From assembly GCA_017893485.1 (NCBI GenBank), contig CM030366.1, positions 103,885,796-103,949,795 of the forward strand: 64,000 nucleotides of DNA, in the 5' to 3' direction. Below the pieces are notes generated by a model. That model saw only the letters and a program-made list of their open reading frames with translations. It had not been told where the DNA came from and ran no database searches. Within the stretch, counting starts at the first letter, position 1; each line of letters begins with the position of its first letter. Origin of the DNA: Hemerocallis citrina (lineage: Eukaryota > Streptophyta > Magnoliopsida > Asparagales > Asphodelaceae). Both the position numbers and the translations under genes were made by a program. Below are positions 20,290 to 33,965 of this stretch, in pieces.

Positions 20290-20307
20290 TGGCACTGTCT
20301 GTGGGAA
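20290..20307 (+). other. Primer binding site of Tat-like element 1
   Basis: TGGCACTGTCTGTGGGAA lies three bases inside the LTR. It is a variant of the TGGCGCC(G/A)TCTGTGGGAA site seen in this type of plant Ty3 element, and the related element at 34,350 has TGGCGCCATCTGTGGGAA. Confidence 0.75.
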
Positions 20308-20358
20308 ACACCACGAATAGCAGCCTTCCTCTTCCCGTAGGTCAAACCTTCCCCCGTC

Positions 20359-22128
20359 ATGCCTCCAAGGAAACTCAGATCCAGGGGGTCCAACCGTGGG
20401 CCTACCCCTCCTCAACCACAACAGGAGGTCCTTCTCCAACCCGTTCAGCAGCAGGGGCAACTTCCTCCTCAGGCAGAGGACCCCATGCGGCTGGACCAAC
20501 TCCCTCCTCAAAATCTTCAACCCCCCCGGGGATCCAACCGGGCCTCAGAATGCCGGCATGGGGGGCTCGCGTCCCAATCCTCAGAAGCAACCTCTCCAAC
20601 AGGACCGCATCCCAAGACACAACCCCTCTTCCGACTCTATGGCATCCCATAATCCCCGAGCTTCCGACCTTCGAAATATCATCCTCAATCAGCAGAAGGA
20701 AGAGGATCTTCGCCGCCGTTTGGATGAAAGGCGGGCCCGAGAGGGAGCCTCCCGCCAACAACGTCCAAATGAGCGATCTCCTCATCGCCGAGACTACAGA
20801 AGGTCCCCTACTCGAAGAGGGCGAAGGGAGTCCCCTCAGCATCATCGGCGGAGAACTCATTCTCCAGTAAGCCGAGCCACACATAGGGACCGCCAAGCTG
20901 GAGAGGCACCAGTCACAAGGGCAGATCTTCAAGACTTCCAAGCGACAGTCTTACGGGCCCTCAATATCACCCCAAAGAACGACCAGAGGCCACCTACTCA
21001 TGAGCCAACTAGGAGCCATCACCTTCACACTCTCAGTCCTCGTCCATCTCCAAGCTACCATCGCCGCAGTCCCAGTCCACCCTCGTACGAAGATGAGTCC
21101 CGGGGCTCAGCAAGGTATGATCAAAGAGAAGACTCAGTCTACCGCCGTCTCCACGAGATGGAGAGGTGCCTCTGCCGAATTGATAGGGAAGAAGAGCAAC
21201 GAGCGATAAACCTCCGCCCGAGTAGACCTCCATTCTCCCGCACCATCATGGAGGCCCCCATCCCAGAGAACTTCAAGTCGCCTCACTTCGAGTCATATAC
21301 CGGGGAGTCAGACCCCGCAGATCACATAGAGAGTTTTAAAACTCTCATGACGATCCACCATGCTTCAGACACCCTCCTCTGCAAGATCTTTCCTACCACT
21401 TTGAAGAGGCTTGCAAGAGAATGGTACTCTCGACTCGCCCCGGCCTCCATCTTTTCATTCGATCAGTTCGAAGGGCTCTTCCTTACTCATTTCGTGGGTA
21501 GCCATTGGGCCGAGAAAACAAGTGTATCCCTGGTGACCCTCGACCAAGAAAAGGGTGAACGCCTAAGGGATTACCTTCGACGCTTCACCGCCGAAGCCGG
21601 GTCCATTCCCTCCCTCAACCAATCAGTAGCCTTGCAGCGTTCGAGCGCAACGTCACTAATGCCAACCTCAGGGTATCCCTTGCCAAGAAGCCTCCTCGGG
21701 ACTTCTCAGAACTCCTACTTAGAATGGAAAAGTACATACGAGCGGAAGAGGCTCTCAACCCCCTTACTCTTGAGGAGACATCTTCCGGGAACAAACAGAA
21801 GAACACAAGCGAAGAGGGGTCCTAAAAACCCTAGAAGGACGGCAATGGCCAGCGCCGCCCGACTCCTCATTTTGAAAAGTTCACCCCCCTCATTGCCAAT
21901 ATATCAGAAGTTCTTATGGAGGTGAACAAGGAAGGGCTACTCCGTGCTCTCCCTAGAATGAATACACCTGGCAAGAAGAGGAACAAGGATAAGTGGTGCC
22001 GCTTTCACAGGGACCACGGCCACGACACGGATGATTGTCGGGTTCTCAAGGAGGAGATCGAAGAACTCATACAGCGGGGGCACCTGACCAAGTTCGTCCA
22101 AAAAGAGGGAGCCGAACTTTCCCCCTGA
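20359..22128 (+). pseudogene. Tat-like gag with frameshifts and stops
   Basis: Capsid precursor of the Tat-like element. From the ATG at 20,359 it has a Pro/Gln-rich N-terminus, then an Arg-rich basic region (about 20,690-20,900). The retrotransposon gag domain spans about 21,250-21,640 (FESYTGESDPADHIESFKTL, REWYSRLAP, GERLRDYLRRF), followed by AKKPPRDFSELLLRMEKYIR. A zinc-knuckle-like motif CRFHRDHGHDTDDC (about 21,997-22,038) and a TGA at 22,126-22,128 end it. Frame changes occur between about 20,540 and 20,650 and near 21,630. In-frame stops lie near 21,826 and 21,835. No protease or reverse transcriptase follows. Confidence 0.88.
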
Positions 22129-22389
22129 GGAGCTTACAAACGAACGGAAAGGCCCGCTGAGCTTCAAGACTCAGAACCTCCCAGCTCCTCCTAAGAGGTC
22201 TTCTCCTTATCGTAGAAGTAGGATTTTGATTTTCAATAAGGCCGATGCTTGTAACCCGGCCAATAGCATGTAATAATGGCTCGCCCTATTGAAGCAGCCA
22301 CTTAGTTTATTTCAATAAAACTTTACGTTTTTTCATTGGAAATTGTTGCTCTTGCTTCATCTCAATCTCTCCGAGTCACGACTCGCTAA

Positions 22390-23513
22390 ATGGTGAGTTC
22401 GGAGTCCAGCTTCTTCTACATGGCTGCTCCCGCAACTTACTAAGCTCTAACGACGAGTTCGGAGTCTAACACTTGGCTCGATTCCACTTCAAATAACTTG
22501 CTCTAAAGCAAGTTAGAAGTGGTTCGCCATTCGGAATTGCTCCCACAACCATTGAACAAACTCTAACGACGAGTTCGGAGTCCAACACTTGGCTCGACTC
22601 TGCTTCGCAAGCTCGCTCTTAAGCGAGCTAGAAGTGGTTCGCCATTCGGAACTGCTCCCACAACCGTTGATTCTCTCACTTAAACAGCGAGTTCGGGGCA
22701 CAACTCTCTCCTAGAGTCACGCGCTTCGCTCCGCTCATCTCCAAAGCGGACCTCTTCTCAATGAGTTTGGAGCACAACTCTCTCCTAGAGTTCCTCCTCA
22801 AACTCGTCTCCCAAATGGCTCTCTCCTAGAGTCAAGCGCTTTGCTCCGCTCATCTCCAAAGCGGACCTCTTCTCAACGAGTTCGGAGCACAACTCTCTCC
22901 TAGAGTTCCTCCTCACGCTCGTCTCCCAAATGGCTCTCTCCTAGAGTCAAGCGCTTCGCTCCGCTCATCTCCAAAGCGGACCTCTTCTCAACGAGTTCGG
23001 AGCACAACTCTCTCCTAGAGTTCCTCCTCACGCTCATCTCCCAAATGGCTCTTTCCTAGAGTCAAGCGCTTCGCTCCGCTCATCTCCAAAGAGACCTCTT
23101 CTTAACGAGTTCGGAGCACAACTCTCTCCTAGAGTTCCTCCTCAAACTCGTCTCCCAAATGGCTCTCTCCTAGAGTCAAGCGCTTCGCTCCGCTCATCTC
23201 CAAAGCATACCTCTTCTCAACGAGTTCGGAGCACAACTCTCTCCTAGAGTTCATCCTCAAACTCATCTCCCAAATGGCTCTCTCCTAGAGTCAAGCGCTT
23301 CGCCCCGCTCATCTCCAAAGCGGACCTCTTCTCAACGAGTTCGGAGCACAACTCTCTCCTAGAGTTCCTCCTCAAACTCGTCTCCCAAATGGCTCTCTCC
23401 TAGGGTCAAGTTTTTCGCTCTGCTCACCTCCAAGGCAGACCTCCTCTCAACGAGTTCGGAGCTCACAACTCTCTCCTAGAGTTGCTCCTCAAACTCGTCT
23501 CCCAAATGACTCT
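22390..23513. repeat. Tandem array, ~115-bp unit
   Basis: Seven units with starts at about 22,702, 22,817, 22,932, 23,047, 23,161, 23,276 and 23,391 repeat at 114-117 bp and share CTCTCTCCTAGAGT, GCTCATCTCCAAAGCGGACC and ACGAGTTCGGAGCACAAC. Two upstream units (from about 22,451 and 22,567, period 116) share ACGAGTTCGGAGT but are otherwise a second variant with GAAGTGGTTCGCCATTCGGA. Tandem repeats before the 3' LTR are known from Tat-lineage elements. Confidence 0.92.
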
Positions 23514-23520
23514 CCACGTC

Positions 23521-24800
23521 CCTCGGAACCAAAATCCGAGCGACAGGCGATCCGACCTCAACAACCAAGAGGATAGCACGGATTCCGAGCAAGTGCCAAT
23601 TCGAGCTACGAATTGGAGAAAAACGACTTTCCCCTCAAAATTCGCGTAAGATTTCGATCGGACGGCTCAGATCTTGCCAGCACCACTAAACGACAAGATA
23701 GTGTTTTCTTGGGAATTGAGCCAGCATTGAGATCTGTGCCATCATCCAACGGCCCCGATTGCCCCACATCCCTCGGAACCAAAATCCGAGCGACAGGCGG
23801 TCCGACCTCCATAACAAAGAGGATAGCTCGGATTCCGAGCAAGTGCCAATCTGAGCTACGAATTGGAGAAAAACGACTTTCCCCTCAAAATTCGCATAAG
23901 ATTTCGATCGGATGGCTTAGATCTTGCCAGCACCACTACACGACAAGATAGTGTTTTCTTGGGAACTGAGCCAGCATCGAGATCTGTGCCATCATCCAAC
24001 GGCTCCGATCGCCCTACATCCCTCGGAACCAAAATCCGAGCGATAAGCGATCCGACCCCAACAACCAAGAAGATAGCTCGGATTCCGAGCGAGTGCCAAT
24101 CCGAGCTACGAATTGGAGAAAAATAACTTTCCCCTCAAAATTCGCGTAAGATTTCGATCGGACGGCTCAGATCGTGCCAGCCCCACTACATGACAAGATA
24201 GTGTTTTCTTGGGAGCTATGCCCGCCACGAGATTCGCACCAAGATCCGACGGCTCAGATCGCTCCACGACGTTCGACAGTCCGAGCCGAGCAACTGGCGA
24301 TCCGAGCCAACAGTTCGGCCGCCGAGCTATACGCTCGGTCCTGAGCTAACGGTTCGGCCACCGAACTATACGATCGGCTACCGAGCCACTTCGCTCGGAT
24401 TCCGAGCAAGTGCCAATCCGACCCGCAAAAGTGAAGAAAAAAGCTGTCGAGCATCTCCAACCGTTGGATCATTGCGAAAATCGCGCCTGAGATAATGAAC
24501 GGCCCAGATTACGCCACGTTCACTAAACGACAAGATAGCATTTTCTTGGGAACCGAGCCTACCTCGAGATCCGCGCTGAGATCCGACGGCTCAGATCGCT
24601 CCATGTCGCTCGGAATTCCGAGCCGAGCGACTAGCGATCCGAGCCACTCGCGCGAGGGAAAAACCGAGCCACTTCGTTCGGATTCCGAGCGAGTGCCAAT
24701 CCGACCCACAAAAGCGGAGAAATTGTTGCCGAGCGACCCTGTCCATCCGATCTTTCAGAAATTCGCGCCCGTACAAAATCAACAGTCCAGATCGTGCCAC
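23521..24800. repeat. Tandem array, 250-bp unit
   Basis: CCTCGGAACCAAAATCCGAG recurs at 23,521, 23,771 and 24,021, exactly 250 bp apart. Further diverged units follow at about 24,272 and 24,606. Each unit carries CGAATTGGAGAAAAACGACT, TTTCGATCGGA(C/T)GGCT and AGTGTTTTCTTGGGA. The array is open in several frames only because of composition. Confidence 0.92.
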
Positions 24801-25222
24801 GCCATAATGCAGTATTTTATTTATTAAAATCGTTTTATTTATTTAAAAATTGTGAAAAAATGATTACAAATTCGGAAAAATTAATTAAAAATCCTAGAAA
24901 ATAATTATAAAGTCGAGAAAATATTTTTGATCCCTCGAGTAAGTAATTATCGCCTAGGACAATTTATTAAGACCCCCGAACGGCGAATCGACACTTCGCA
25001 AAATTAAGTAAATATTCCAAAAAATAGATAAAAATCACCAAATGTCCAGAACAGCTCAAAAACAGCTCAGAGCATGCAACTAACTTAGAAAATCACCATA
25101 CTGCCTCCTGCAATGATTCGAAACCTTCCATTTGGATTCCGATACAACTCCGCCAGCCATTAAAACAGTAAAACTACTCCTCAAAGGCTGATCAAGCTCA
25201 GTTTTCGGGAGTGGGTGGCTCG
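24801..25222. other. 3' untranslated tail and polypurine tract of Tat-like element 1
   Basis: No gene. The last bases before the 3' LTR (about 25,207-25,222) are purine-rich (GGGAGTGGGTGGC) and are the likely polypurine tract. Confidence 0.6.
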
Positions 25223-25807
25223 TGATATGGCTAAAAATGGGGTTAAATCGGAACCGTCCAAATCAAGAACGAATCTTAAAGTCTAGGGGTAAAATGGTAA
25301 TTTTGCCTACCAATGGGTCCGAAACGGGTTCTGGTTCTTAAAGACCCATTAACCCGCTAACGAATCCATATCCAACCGGGTACGGGTCCCAACCCGAAGT
25401 AAACCCGGTCCAGCAGGATAGAATTAGGGTTTCAGATTAATATTAATCAACGGCCCTGATTCACATCTATCCTTTCACTGGGGATTAGGGATTGCGTTCC
25501 TTATCTGATCACAGGGATTACATTCCTAATCTGACCCCGACGGCAGCTATGAATACCCCCCATCCACCACCATTAAGAGGTAATCAATCTTTTGCCAATT
25601 TACGCTCTTTCATAATCTTCCTGATTACTGACTTGAGCGTCGGAAGGTGCGTCGCCGGGATCAACCCCGGTGTCTCGCACTTTTTGCAGGAGAATGGTGG
25701 GAGTCAGCGGTCAAACTCTGGCGGAACAGGTTCAGGTTTGCTATTCAAGTTTTCCAAGAATCCACAAATACTGTCTGTTTACCCCCACACCAGATTTAGC
25801 GGTAACA
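25223..25807 (+). repeat. 3' LTR of Tat-like element 1
   Basis: Aligns along its length with 19,703-20,286 with scattered substitutions. Sequence directly after it is foldback arm, giving a clean right border. Confidence 0.92.
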
Positions 25808-26180
25808 GGAAGCTAGGGTTTCGATTTGGGGGGAACTCCAAGAGCAGCAGCTGCAACGGATCTTCGATTTGGGGAAGAGGTTTTTTGCTCTTCGATTTGG
25901 GGAAGAGATTAGGTCGGATTTTTAGCTAGGTTTTTTTTTCTTTCACTTAATCAATTTGGGAAAGGAGATAAGGAGATAGAGTAAGAGACAATGGGGTAAG
26001 AGAACGGGAGAAGGTATGCATCAGATGGGGGTGAATTTCCTAGTTTACCCCCATCTTCAATAAGGGAGAGAGCGGAAGAAGGAGAGCCATCAGATCTTAA
26101 AGTTGATCATGATGAAGATCCTGTGGCTTGGGTACGATGCGCATGAGGGTGCGCAAGAGAAGGGTGCACAACTGAAGACA

Positions 26181-26781
<601 letters not shown>

Positions 26782-26998
26782 TGATACGGGTAAAAATTAC
26801 AATTAATCGGGGCCACACAATTTCCGCACGAATCTCGGGATTCCTAAGGACGGACCAGTAATCTTACAACAGCTACAGACCCACGATCAGCACATGGGCC
26901 GTCCATAGGCTCACTATCTCTGCTATGCCCACAAGTGGGTCTAATTTGCAGCTCAGTTAGGGGAGATTGACCAGTCAATCATGGCTGACAATCAAATC

Positions 26999-29900
26999 TG
27001 TAACGCCCCGAGTTTCGTACCCAGGGAACTCGAGACATAAACCAGAGTCTTTCCTTCAAATGAGTCCAAACACAGAAAAATCAAAAGAAATTAAAAACTT
27101 ATATTGCCACAATTGTTATTACAAGTATAAATTGTCCATCATAGAATTACATCATGAATTCACATCGGTAAATTTACATCATATATTACATTGATAAAAT
27201 TTATTGTGCAAATTTTATGGATGCTCCACGCAGCTCGAGTCTTCTGTTTCCACGATCCAGTAGTCCTGCAACTAAACAGACTGCGGGCATGTCAGTTGAA
27301 TGCAACTGACGCAATGCTGATAAAACCAACGACTCTCCAAAACTCAACAATCAATATTTGATGCAAAGAAAAGTTTGCAATCAGTCACAAGTGTCAGTGT
27401 ATGCCATGCCCTAAAGTCTAATGCACAATTTCAAATGCACGCAATGCACTTACTCTAATGCAATTTATTTGGAAACGTACACATACTACATACTTTCCCA
27501 AATGCAACTTCAGTGGAAACATATGCATCCCATACTACATACTTTTCAAAAAGTTCGTAGTCTCCAGATCACATGATTCGATCCCTCGCTATGCATCCTA
27601 TGCTTGTACTCTTTCCCGTTCTTGACATTCATCTAGTGATTGATGAAGTTGCAGATATTCGTTCAATCCCGTCTCTGCAGTCAGTAATGGTGTCCTTGTT
27701 TTTCACTATGCCCGGTCCCCACAGTCCTACAGCTCCAGACCTCATCCAAAAGTTGCTATGAATATAACGATGGCCTCGCGGTAACCCCCGCTAACCGAGA
27801 TGCATAAAGTCTTACTCACTTTGGAGTCTTACTCTAACTACATGTCTGTATTAAACAACATAGAACTTGATGGATTCATAAGGTTTATTCCCTACTTCCA
27901 ACAGGAGCACCTCCCGTTCTTATCACTAGACCCCAGAAACTAACAGACGAGACTATGCCACCCGTCTATTTTAACAGGCAAAACGTCGCCACACATGTCC
28001 CCTTGACAGGCTGGTCCTACCACCCAACTAGTGCACATCCTATCAAATAAATGACAAGCTTGGTCAAAAGGTTACTACTATAAACTCACCGCTCCTAACT
28101 TTGGATTGATACACTGGCCTTATTTAAGCAACTAATTAACTATTAGTTAGATGATTAATGAAAAATACCAGATGATTGCTTACTAGTTAATTACCTAATA
28201 TTTTATCCAATCACTCAAAGCCTTAAGGAAAACCAACCTGATCACATCGGTGATTTGACCCCCGTCGATCGCCAATCACCCACTTGTTTGGATCTCGACC
28301 CTATCTCTGCCCTGCGATCAAACCCTTCTTGGTTAGTGGTCCGCCGGCGCACGAAGACTATCTTCATCCAGGGCACTAGAGGTGACAAGGGCTACTAGCT
28401 ACCCAATTGTAGTATTAATAGGTCATAGAGTACGACTCACTAGCCTAAGTCAATAGCAAGCTAAATGGTACTCCCGACAACAAGTTCATCCCCAAACATT
28501 AATTAAAACCCAGTTCATGGCTATCCTATCCTTAAGCAAGCTTAGGAATTTAAATAACAAGCAAGGGCACCAAACAAGGATAAGACAATAGCTATTCTAC
28601 TTTTCAAACATAGTAGAAGTATACAAGAACAACTCTAACATGATCAAACATGGTTGAAGAGTTAGATAAACATCATTCTAAGTCCATTCTTAAGCCCTAG
28701 TTTGATGAAAACATATATTCAATCAAAACAATGAGCTAACTATTCAACCCGTGGCTTGTATTATTTTGGAAGAAATCATCATTAATCACATACTCAATGA
28801 AATTACAAGTTCTTAGGTTCTTTAGAAAGATCATTAATTCTACTTTAACTTCTCAGTTGAAAACTTTCTCAAAATACTTCTTTTTAGAGAAGAAAAATGG
28901 CCATAACTGATGAGCATGTAAAACTTACAGAACTGATAGTATTATCAACCAGTTGCACCAATGAACTCATTTAAATAACAAATGAACTCAGAAAATTATT
29001 AAATTTGGTAGGAAAGTTCCAAACACATAGAATCATCATATATCCAAAATTTAGCCAAGAATTCCAAGTATGCTGGAAGATTTTTGAATTGGATGTAAAT
29101 TACCAGACAACAACAACACTGTTTCTTAACAACAACAGCAAGATGTATTTTAAAGATATAACAATTCTTATTCAAAAATTATGAAACTTAGTAGAAATGT
29201 TCCACATTGACTTGGGATACTACTGTAAAAGTTCCAAGTTCAAATTCCCTTTTATCATAGGGTTATGCCTTTCAGGGTAACAAGTATTCATAATGAAAAC
29301 AGAGTTGAAACACTTTTATCCCAGTATAGAAACATGATTTTTGCTAAATACCAAATCATCTAAAAAAATTACAAAAGTTGGTGGGAATGCTGTAGACACA
29401 TACAAGGAATATGCATAAAAATTTCATCTCAAGGTTTCTTATATTTTGGAATGAATGAATTTCCAAACCGGACACAAAATTTGTAGAGACAGAACCTAAA
29501 ATAGTTCAATATTTCCCTTACCCAGTAAAGGTGTAGTATTTTATAAAAATATCAGACCTCATCCAAAAATTATGAAAAATTGCGGAATTGATATAGACAT
29601 GCATGAGAACCTACAGTGAAATTTGCAACTCTAAATTCATAGTAAATATGGAGTTATGATTTTTGTAAGTCAAGCATGTTAAATTCACACAGAGCAGAAA
29701 TTTTATTCCATACCAGCAACAAGATAGAATTTATTAAAATATCAAAACTAAACTAAAATTTACGAAATTTGGTAAAGTTCTTAGGGAAATAATCAAGATG
29801 CTACTGTGAAAATTTCAAGTATAAATTTCATTAAATTACCAAGATACAGTTTTTCTAATCAAACCATGCTAATTCTTATCAAGATCATATCTTTTTCTAG

Positions 29901-30349
29901 CAATTAGTACACCTAGTATTTTTATTATTTAAAACATACATACATATTCACTTCATCACGTCAAGCAAGCCAAATCAGTATATTTCATCATAATTTAGAA
30001 ACAAAATAAGCATGCATAGAGTTGTAAAGAGACACATACACAGATGAATTGATTTCTTCACTTTTTGCTTCACTTTTCTTCAAGATCTCATCCTCCTTAT
30101 TTAGCCTCCTCCTTGAATCCTTCTTCTTCTCCTTGGATCTTTCTCTAGTCTTAAATCAGTATCTTGGGAGGCTTAGAGAGGGTTGAGAGTGTATTGAGAG
30201 TGTGGGAGTGCTTAGAAGTAGAAAAAAAAAAGAAATTTGAGATGACTGATTTTTTTTATTTTTTATTTTTTAAAATGGACAGAGGGGGGGGGGGGGGGTT
30301 GCCTGACAGAAGTTTTTTTTTTGGGGGGGGGGTGGGTGGCCGGCCATGG

Positions 30350-30407
<58 letters not shown>

Positions 30408-33400
30408 GGGTAACAAGGATTTTGTGTCACGCCCCGCTTCCCAAAAGAATACGGAATACAGATACATAACAAAAGCCCAGCGACTGATTTTCATCATCCA
30501 TCAGCTGTTCAAGAAACCTTTACAACATGCACAAGAAATATACAGAGTCGGAAGCAATTTAATCAACCACATGTACATAATAAGTCAAAATACCAACAAG
30601 AATACTTGAAACCAAATATATAAATATCAAATAGTCATGATCTGAATAAAACACAAGTTTTGGGTCACATCGCCCATATACAAGAAATAATCCAAGTCTC
30701 AAAAATATATTATTGTTCAAGCACGATACAAGAAATAATATAATAATAAATGCAACACTAATACTTCATGTCTCCAATACCATCTGGAACCTGTTCTCCA
30801 AAATCTGCAATTCATCGAATGCAGGAAAGAGGAAAAGAAAAAACACAAGTACCCGTCAATTGCAAGTCACGGGTCACTTATAATATAGGGTACAAGCACA
30901 TGGGGAAACTAACTAACACATGGTATAAGTGTGATGTCAAATGTAAACAACTAGCATGGTAAAAGTGTCAAGTGTACATGGTATAAATCAAATGTCAAGT
31001 AAACAAGTATCATGTAAACATGCAGCAAGTGTCAAGTGTCATATATTCATGTATCAAGTATCAAGTTTCAAGTATCATGTAAACAAGTCTCATGTATCAT
31101 GTAGTCAAGTATCAAGCAAGCATGTATCATGTTCAAGTATCATATTCAAGTAGTATGTATCAAGTCTTGTAGTGAATTACTATCTAGGTAGCACTTCATG
31201 CAGCCCACCTTACATGGTTGCTACAACAAAACAGTTTCGCTTTAGATTTCATAGTGGACCATAAAGGGCAGTAAAACAGTGATTCCAAGAGTTACAAATA
31301 AGAAAATCTGGATCCGTCGAAGGATCTGGAAAATAGACTTCCACACGAATCCAACGAGTATAATTAAGTCATATATTAATTCACAACAACACAGCTCAAA
31401 ACTGATTTGCATACAGAAATTAGGTTCAGCTAGAAATCAAGAAAACGAATTTAAGAGCATGAAAACAGAATGAAAGCACATTAAATAAATCCACGTAAAA
31501 TGTTGGGGATTCCCTTATATGTCCAGAATCAAAATATAAAGTTTCAAAATTTTTCAGGAAAAATAGATAACTCATCAAAAATAAGAAAGCGTCACGAAAA
31601 CATAGTTTAGTGAATTTGGAAATCCCAACACTGCTGTACGAAAACTAAGATATCTCGCAACTAGTGAAACGAAATCCAATTCTGCCAAAGGGATATGAAA
31701 ATAGATAGAATTTACCAACTTAAACATTTCAAAAACATTTTTCATACAGTAAAAGTAACACAGTGAAAATAGAATTCTTTACAGAACAGCGAGTAAAAAA
31801 CAACATGTACAGATTTTATAAACGAGCATGAAACATCACATAATACTTATCAATAAAATTCACCAAAATTCTAGGTAATCCCTAACCTAATAAAGAAACA
31901 CTGACCAAAATATTGGATCAAAATTATACGTATAACAAGGTTCTTGAAAATAGTTTGTTAACAAAATTACTGAAAAACAGAATCTGAAAAAGATCGACAC
32001 CTCTGTACTAAAACAGTCATAACTCAGTCATACGAAATCCAAATCAAGCAAGGTCAGAGGGGTTTGAAAATAGAAGAAATTATCTAAAGTTCATCTTTTA
32101 TACCGAAATCAAGATACTGACTGTAGCATAGTCGAAAACAGCAAATAAAACAGAACATCGAGAAAGTACAGATTTCACCCTCAAGAACAAAAACAACATA
32201 GATTCAAGAATATTCATCCTAACACATCCAAACTTGAAATATAGCCTACCAAGTGTCTAAACATCATGAATTAGGGTTATTAACATGTCCATGCCTATTA
32301 TTTCACATGAGTATCAAATAAAACACGAATTTGCACACAAGTCTCACATACACGTCTAAAATCAAGAACGGGCGATTTCTAGGTTATTTCATGTCAAGAT
32401 TGGTGTCGTGAGTCTTCTATGGCCAAAATATCACAATAGAGACAAAATCTATCAAGGAAAACACAATCTAGGGTTGTCTCTAGACCCAACTACACTATAG
32501 GTGAACTTTGGTACTTGTATCAAACAAATGAATTGGAGTTAAAGTTACTTGCCTTAATTTGGGGATGAAGAACGCTGCAATCAATCCTAGAAGCAAAACC
32601 CACGAACAAAATCTGCTACAAGTACGAATCCAAGCAACTACGAACGAAATCTTCTTACGAATGAACTCCTTGAAGCAACGATCAAAGTGGCTAGAGACCA
32701 CTTCGAGAACACCACGACGAAGGAGTACAAGGGTTGATGGTGGTGAGATTGATGATGTTGTTGATGGTGGTGGTGATCGGCAAACAATGTGGGGGTTCGG
32801 GTTTGTGTAGGACTGTCAGAGGTGGAGATGGCCGGAGTAGGGGGGCTCGGCCTGGATGGGAAGGCCAGGATGGTGGTGTAGGCCGGTCGGGATTGGTGGG
32901 GTTGTGCAGCTGAGAGAGCGAGAGGAGAGGGAGAGGCCGGGTATTGAGAGGAGAGGGATTTTAGGGTTAGGGTTAGGGTTTGTGATTAGGAGGGGTTTAT
33001 ATATAGGATTTAGATGTAGGCTAATGGGTAATGGGTATTAGTAGTTAGTAATAGGTACACAAATGGATTTTGGATTTTGGGTCAAATACAAATAGGAATA
33101 CAAATAGGAGTGAATTCTATAGCTTTTGAAAATCTTATTAGGGGTCAAAAATCATGGGAAAGGAAAAACACAACCAACACTCCACCACAACACCGTGGAA
33201 AAATAAAATTAAAGATAACGAAACCAAAAATGAGGAAATGATCACAATAATGAAAAACGAGTCGAAAGAGACAATCAAACAACACAGGGAGCTCAAAATG
33301 AAATAAACAAATATATATTGAAAATAAATTCAATATACGGTTCAGAAAAATACAAGAGAGAAAAATACCCCAAAAATAAAAAATACAGTAAAAAATACCC

Positions 33401-33965
33401 AAAAATGAAAAACAGGTTACATTTTTGGTTCCACAAAAATCAAGTCTTGAAACTTGAATTTCATGATGGTCTCAAGCCCATGGTTTAGAATTAGGGTTTT
33501 AATAGATGGTATAGTGTAGGGTATATATTTAGGGTATGATAGTATATAATAGTGTATATCTATACATACATACATACAAACATGTGTACAAGAATCAAAG
33601 CAAATGCATTCATATACAATTTTAAGAAAAACCGCATGTTGCCTCGAGGGACTGATTCCGGGGCCAGTCTCAGCCGTTGGGTTATAAAATTGTATATAAA
33701 TAAAGGTGAAATATTTTAATCAAAATAATTATTAGGATTTATACATTCCATCTCAATTCATAATCGAGATAAGCATTCAATTTAGTTAAGAAAATATTCC
33801 AACTTCGGTTCACAATGCACCTTTCATGGAGTTCGAAACGTACCAAATAATATGTTTCATTATTTTCTCAATTAAAATTGAAGAAATCCCATTAATACGT
33901 GCAACTCTGAATTGTGCACGAATTAATATACAAAATAGTTATATACTATTTTGTTGGGTCTTACA
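26999..33965 (-). mobile_element. Solo LTR, family B, in the Tat-like 5' LTR
   Basis: On plus it reads TGTAACGCCCCGAG...GGGTCTTACA and is flanked by perfect 5-bp duplications AAATC (26,994-26,998 and 33,966-33,970). Orientation is minus, from comparison with the plus-strand family member at 53,088: AAATAGTATATAACTATTT near the start, and CAGTTGCATTCAACTGAC near the end. Without the nested family A LTR it is about 3.97 kb. It has no internal domain, so it is a solo LTR left by recombination. It includes G tracts (30,284-30,298, 30,323-30,332) and a (GA)n run at about 30,354-30,399. Confidence 0.85.
30425..33421 (-). mobile_element. Solo LTR, family A, inside a family B LTR
   Basis: Plus-strand TGTCACGCCCCGCTTCCCAA...GGTTACA is the inverse of the family A ends seen at 39,884-42,873. 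The length of 2997 bp matches other copies. Flanks TTTTG and TTTTT agree at 4 of 5 bases. Minus-strand landmarks: TATA-like CTATATATAAA (about 32,998-33,006), then AACCCTAACCCTAACCCTAA (about 32,961-32,980), then the TTGATACTTGA-like repeats (30,940-31,170). Confidence 0.85.

Larger units (their letters stand above)
19703..25807 (+). mobile_element. Gag-only Tat-like Ty3 retrotransposon
   Basis: A 584-bp 5' LTR (19,703-20,286) and 585-bp 3' LTR (25,223-25,807) begin TGATATGGCTAAAAATGGGG and end GCGGTAACA. Flanks are GGGAG and GGAAG (5-bp TSD with one mismatch); the intact left foldback arm shows the uninterrupted target. A PBS follows the 5' LTR. The interior is gag, then a short 3' UTR with an AATAAA at about 22,314, then two tandem arrays. 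Pol is absent, so mobility would need another element's enzymes. The 3' LTR copy shows few differences, so insertion was later than much of the surrounding decay. Confidence 0.92.

Noticed and set aside
20402..20941. 179-codon minus-strand frame in the Tat-like gag
   Set aside because: Shadow of the GC-rich gag frame on the plus strand, which has clear gag motifs downstream.
22700..23513. CRISPR-like appearance of regularly spaced repeats
   Set aside because: Units are contiguous 115-bp tandem repeats with no unique spacers, in a plant retroelement.
23613..24827. Open frames repeated with near-identical proteins on both strands
   Set aside because: They follow the 250-bp tandem unit, so repetition of the DNA explains the repeated frames; no family is matched.
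32959..32981. Telomere or interstitial telomeric repeat
   Set aside because: Only three degenerate TTAGGG units inside an LTR leader; far too short for a telomeric array.
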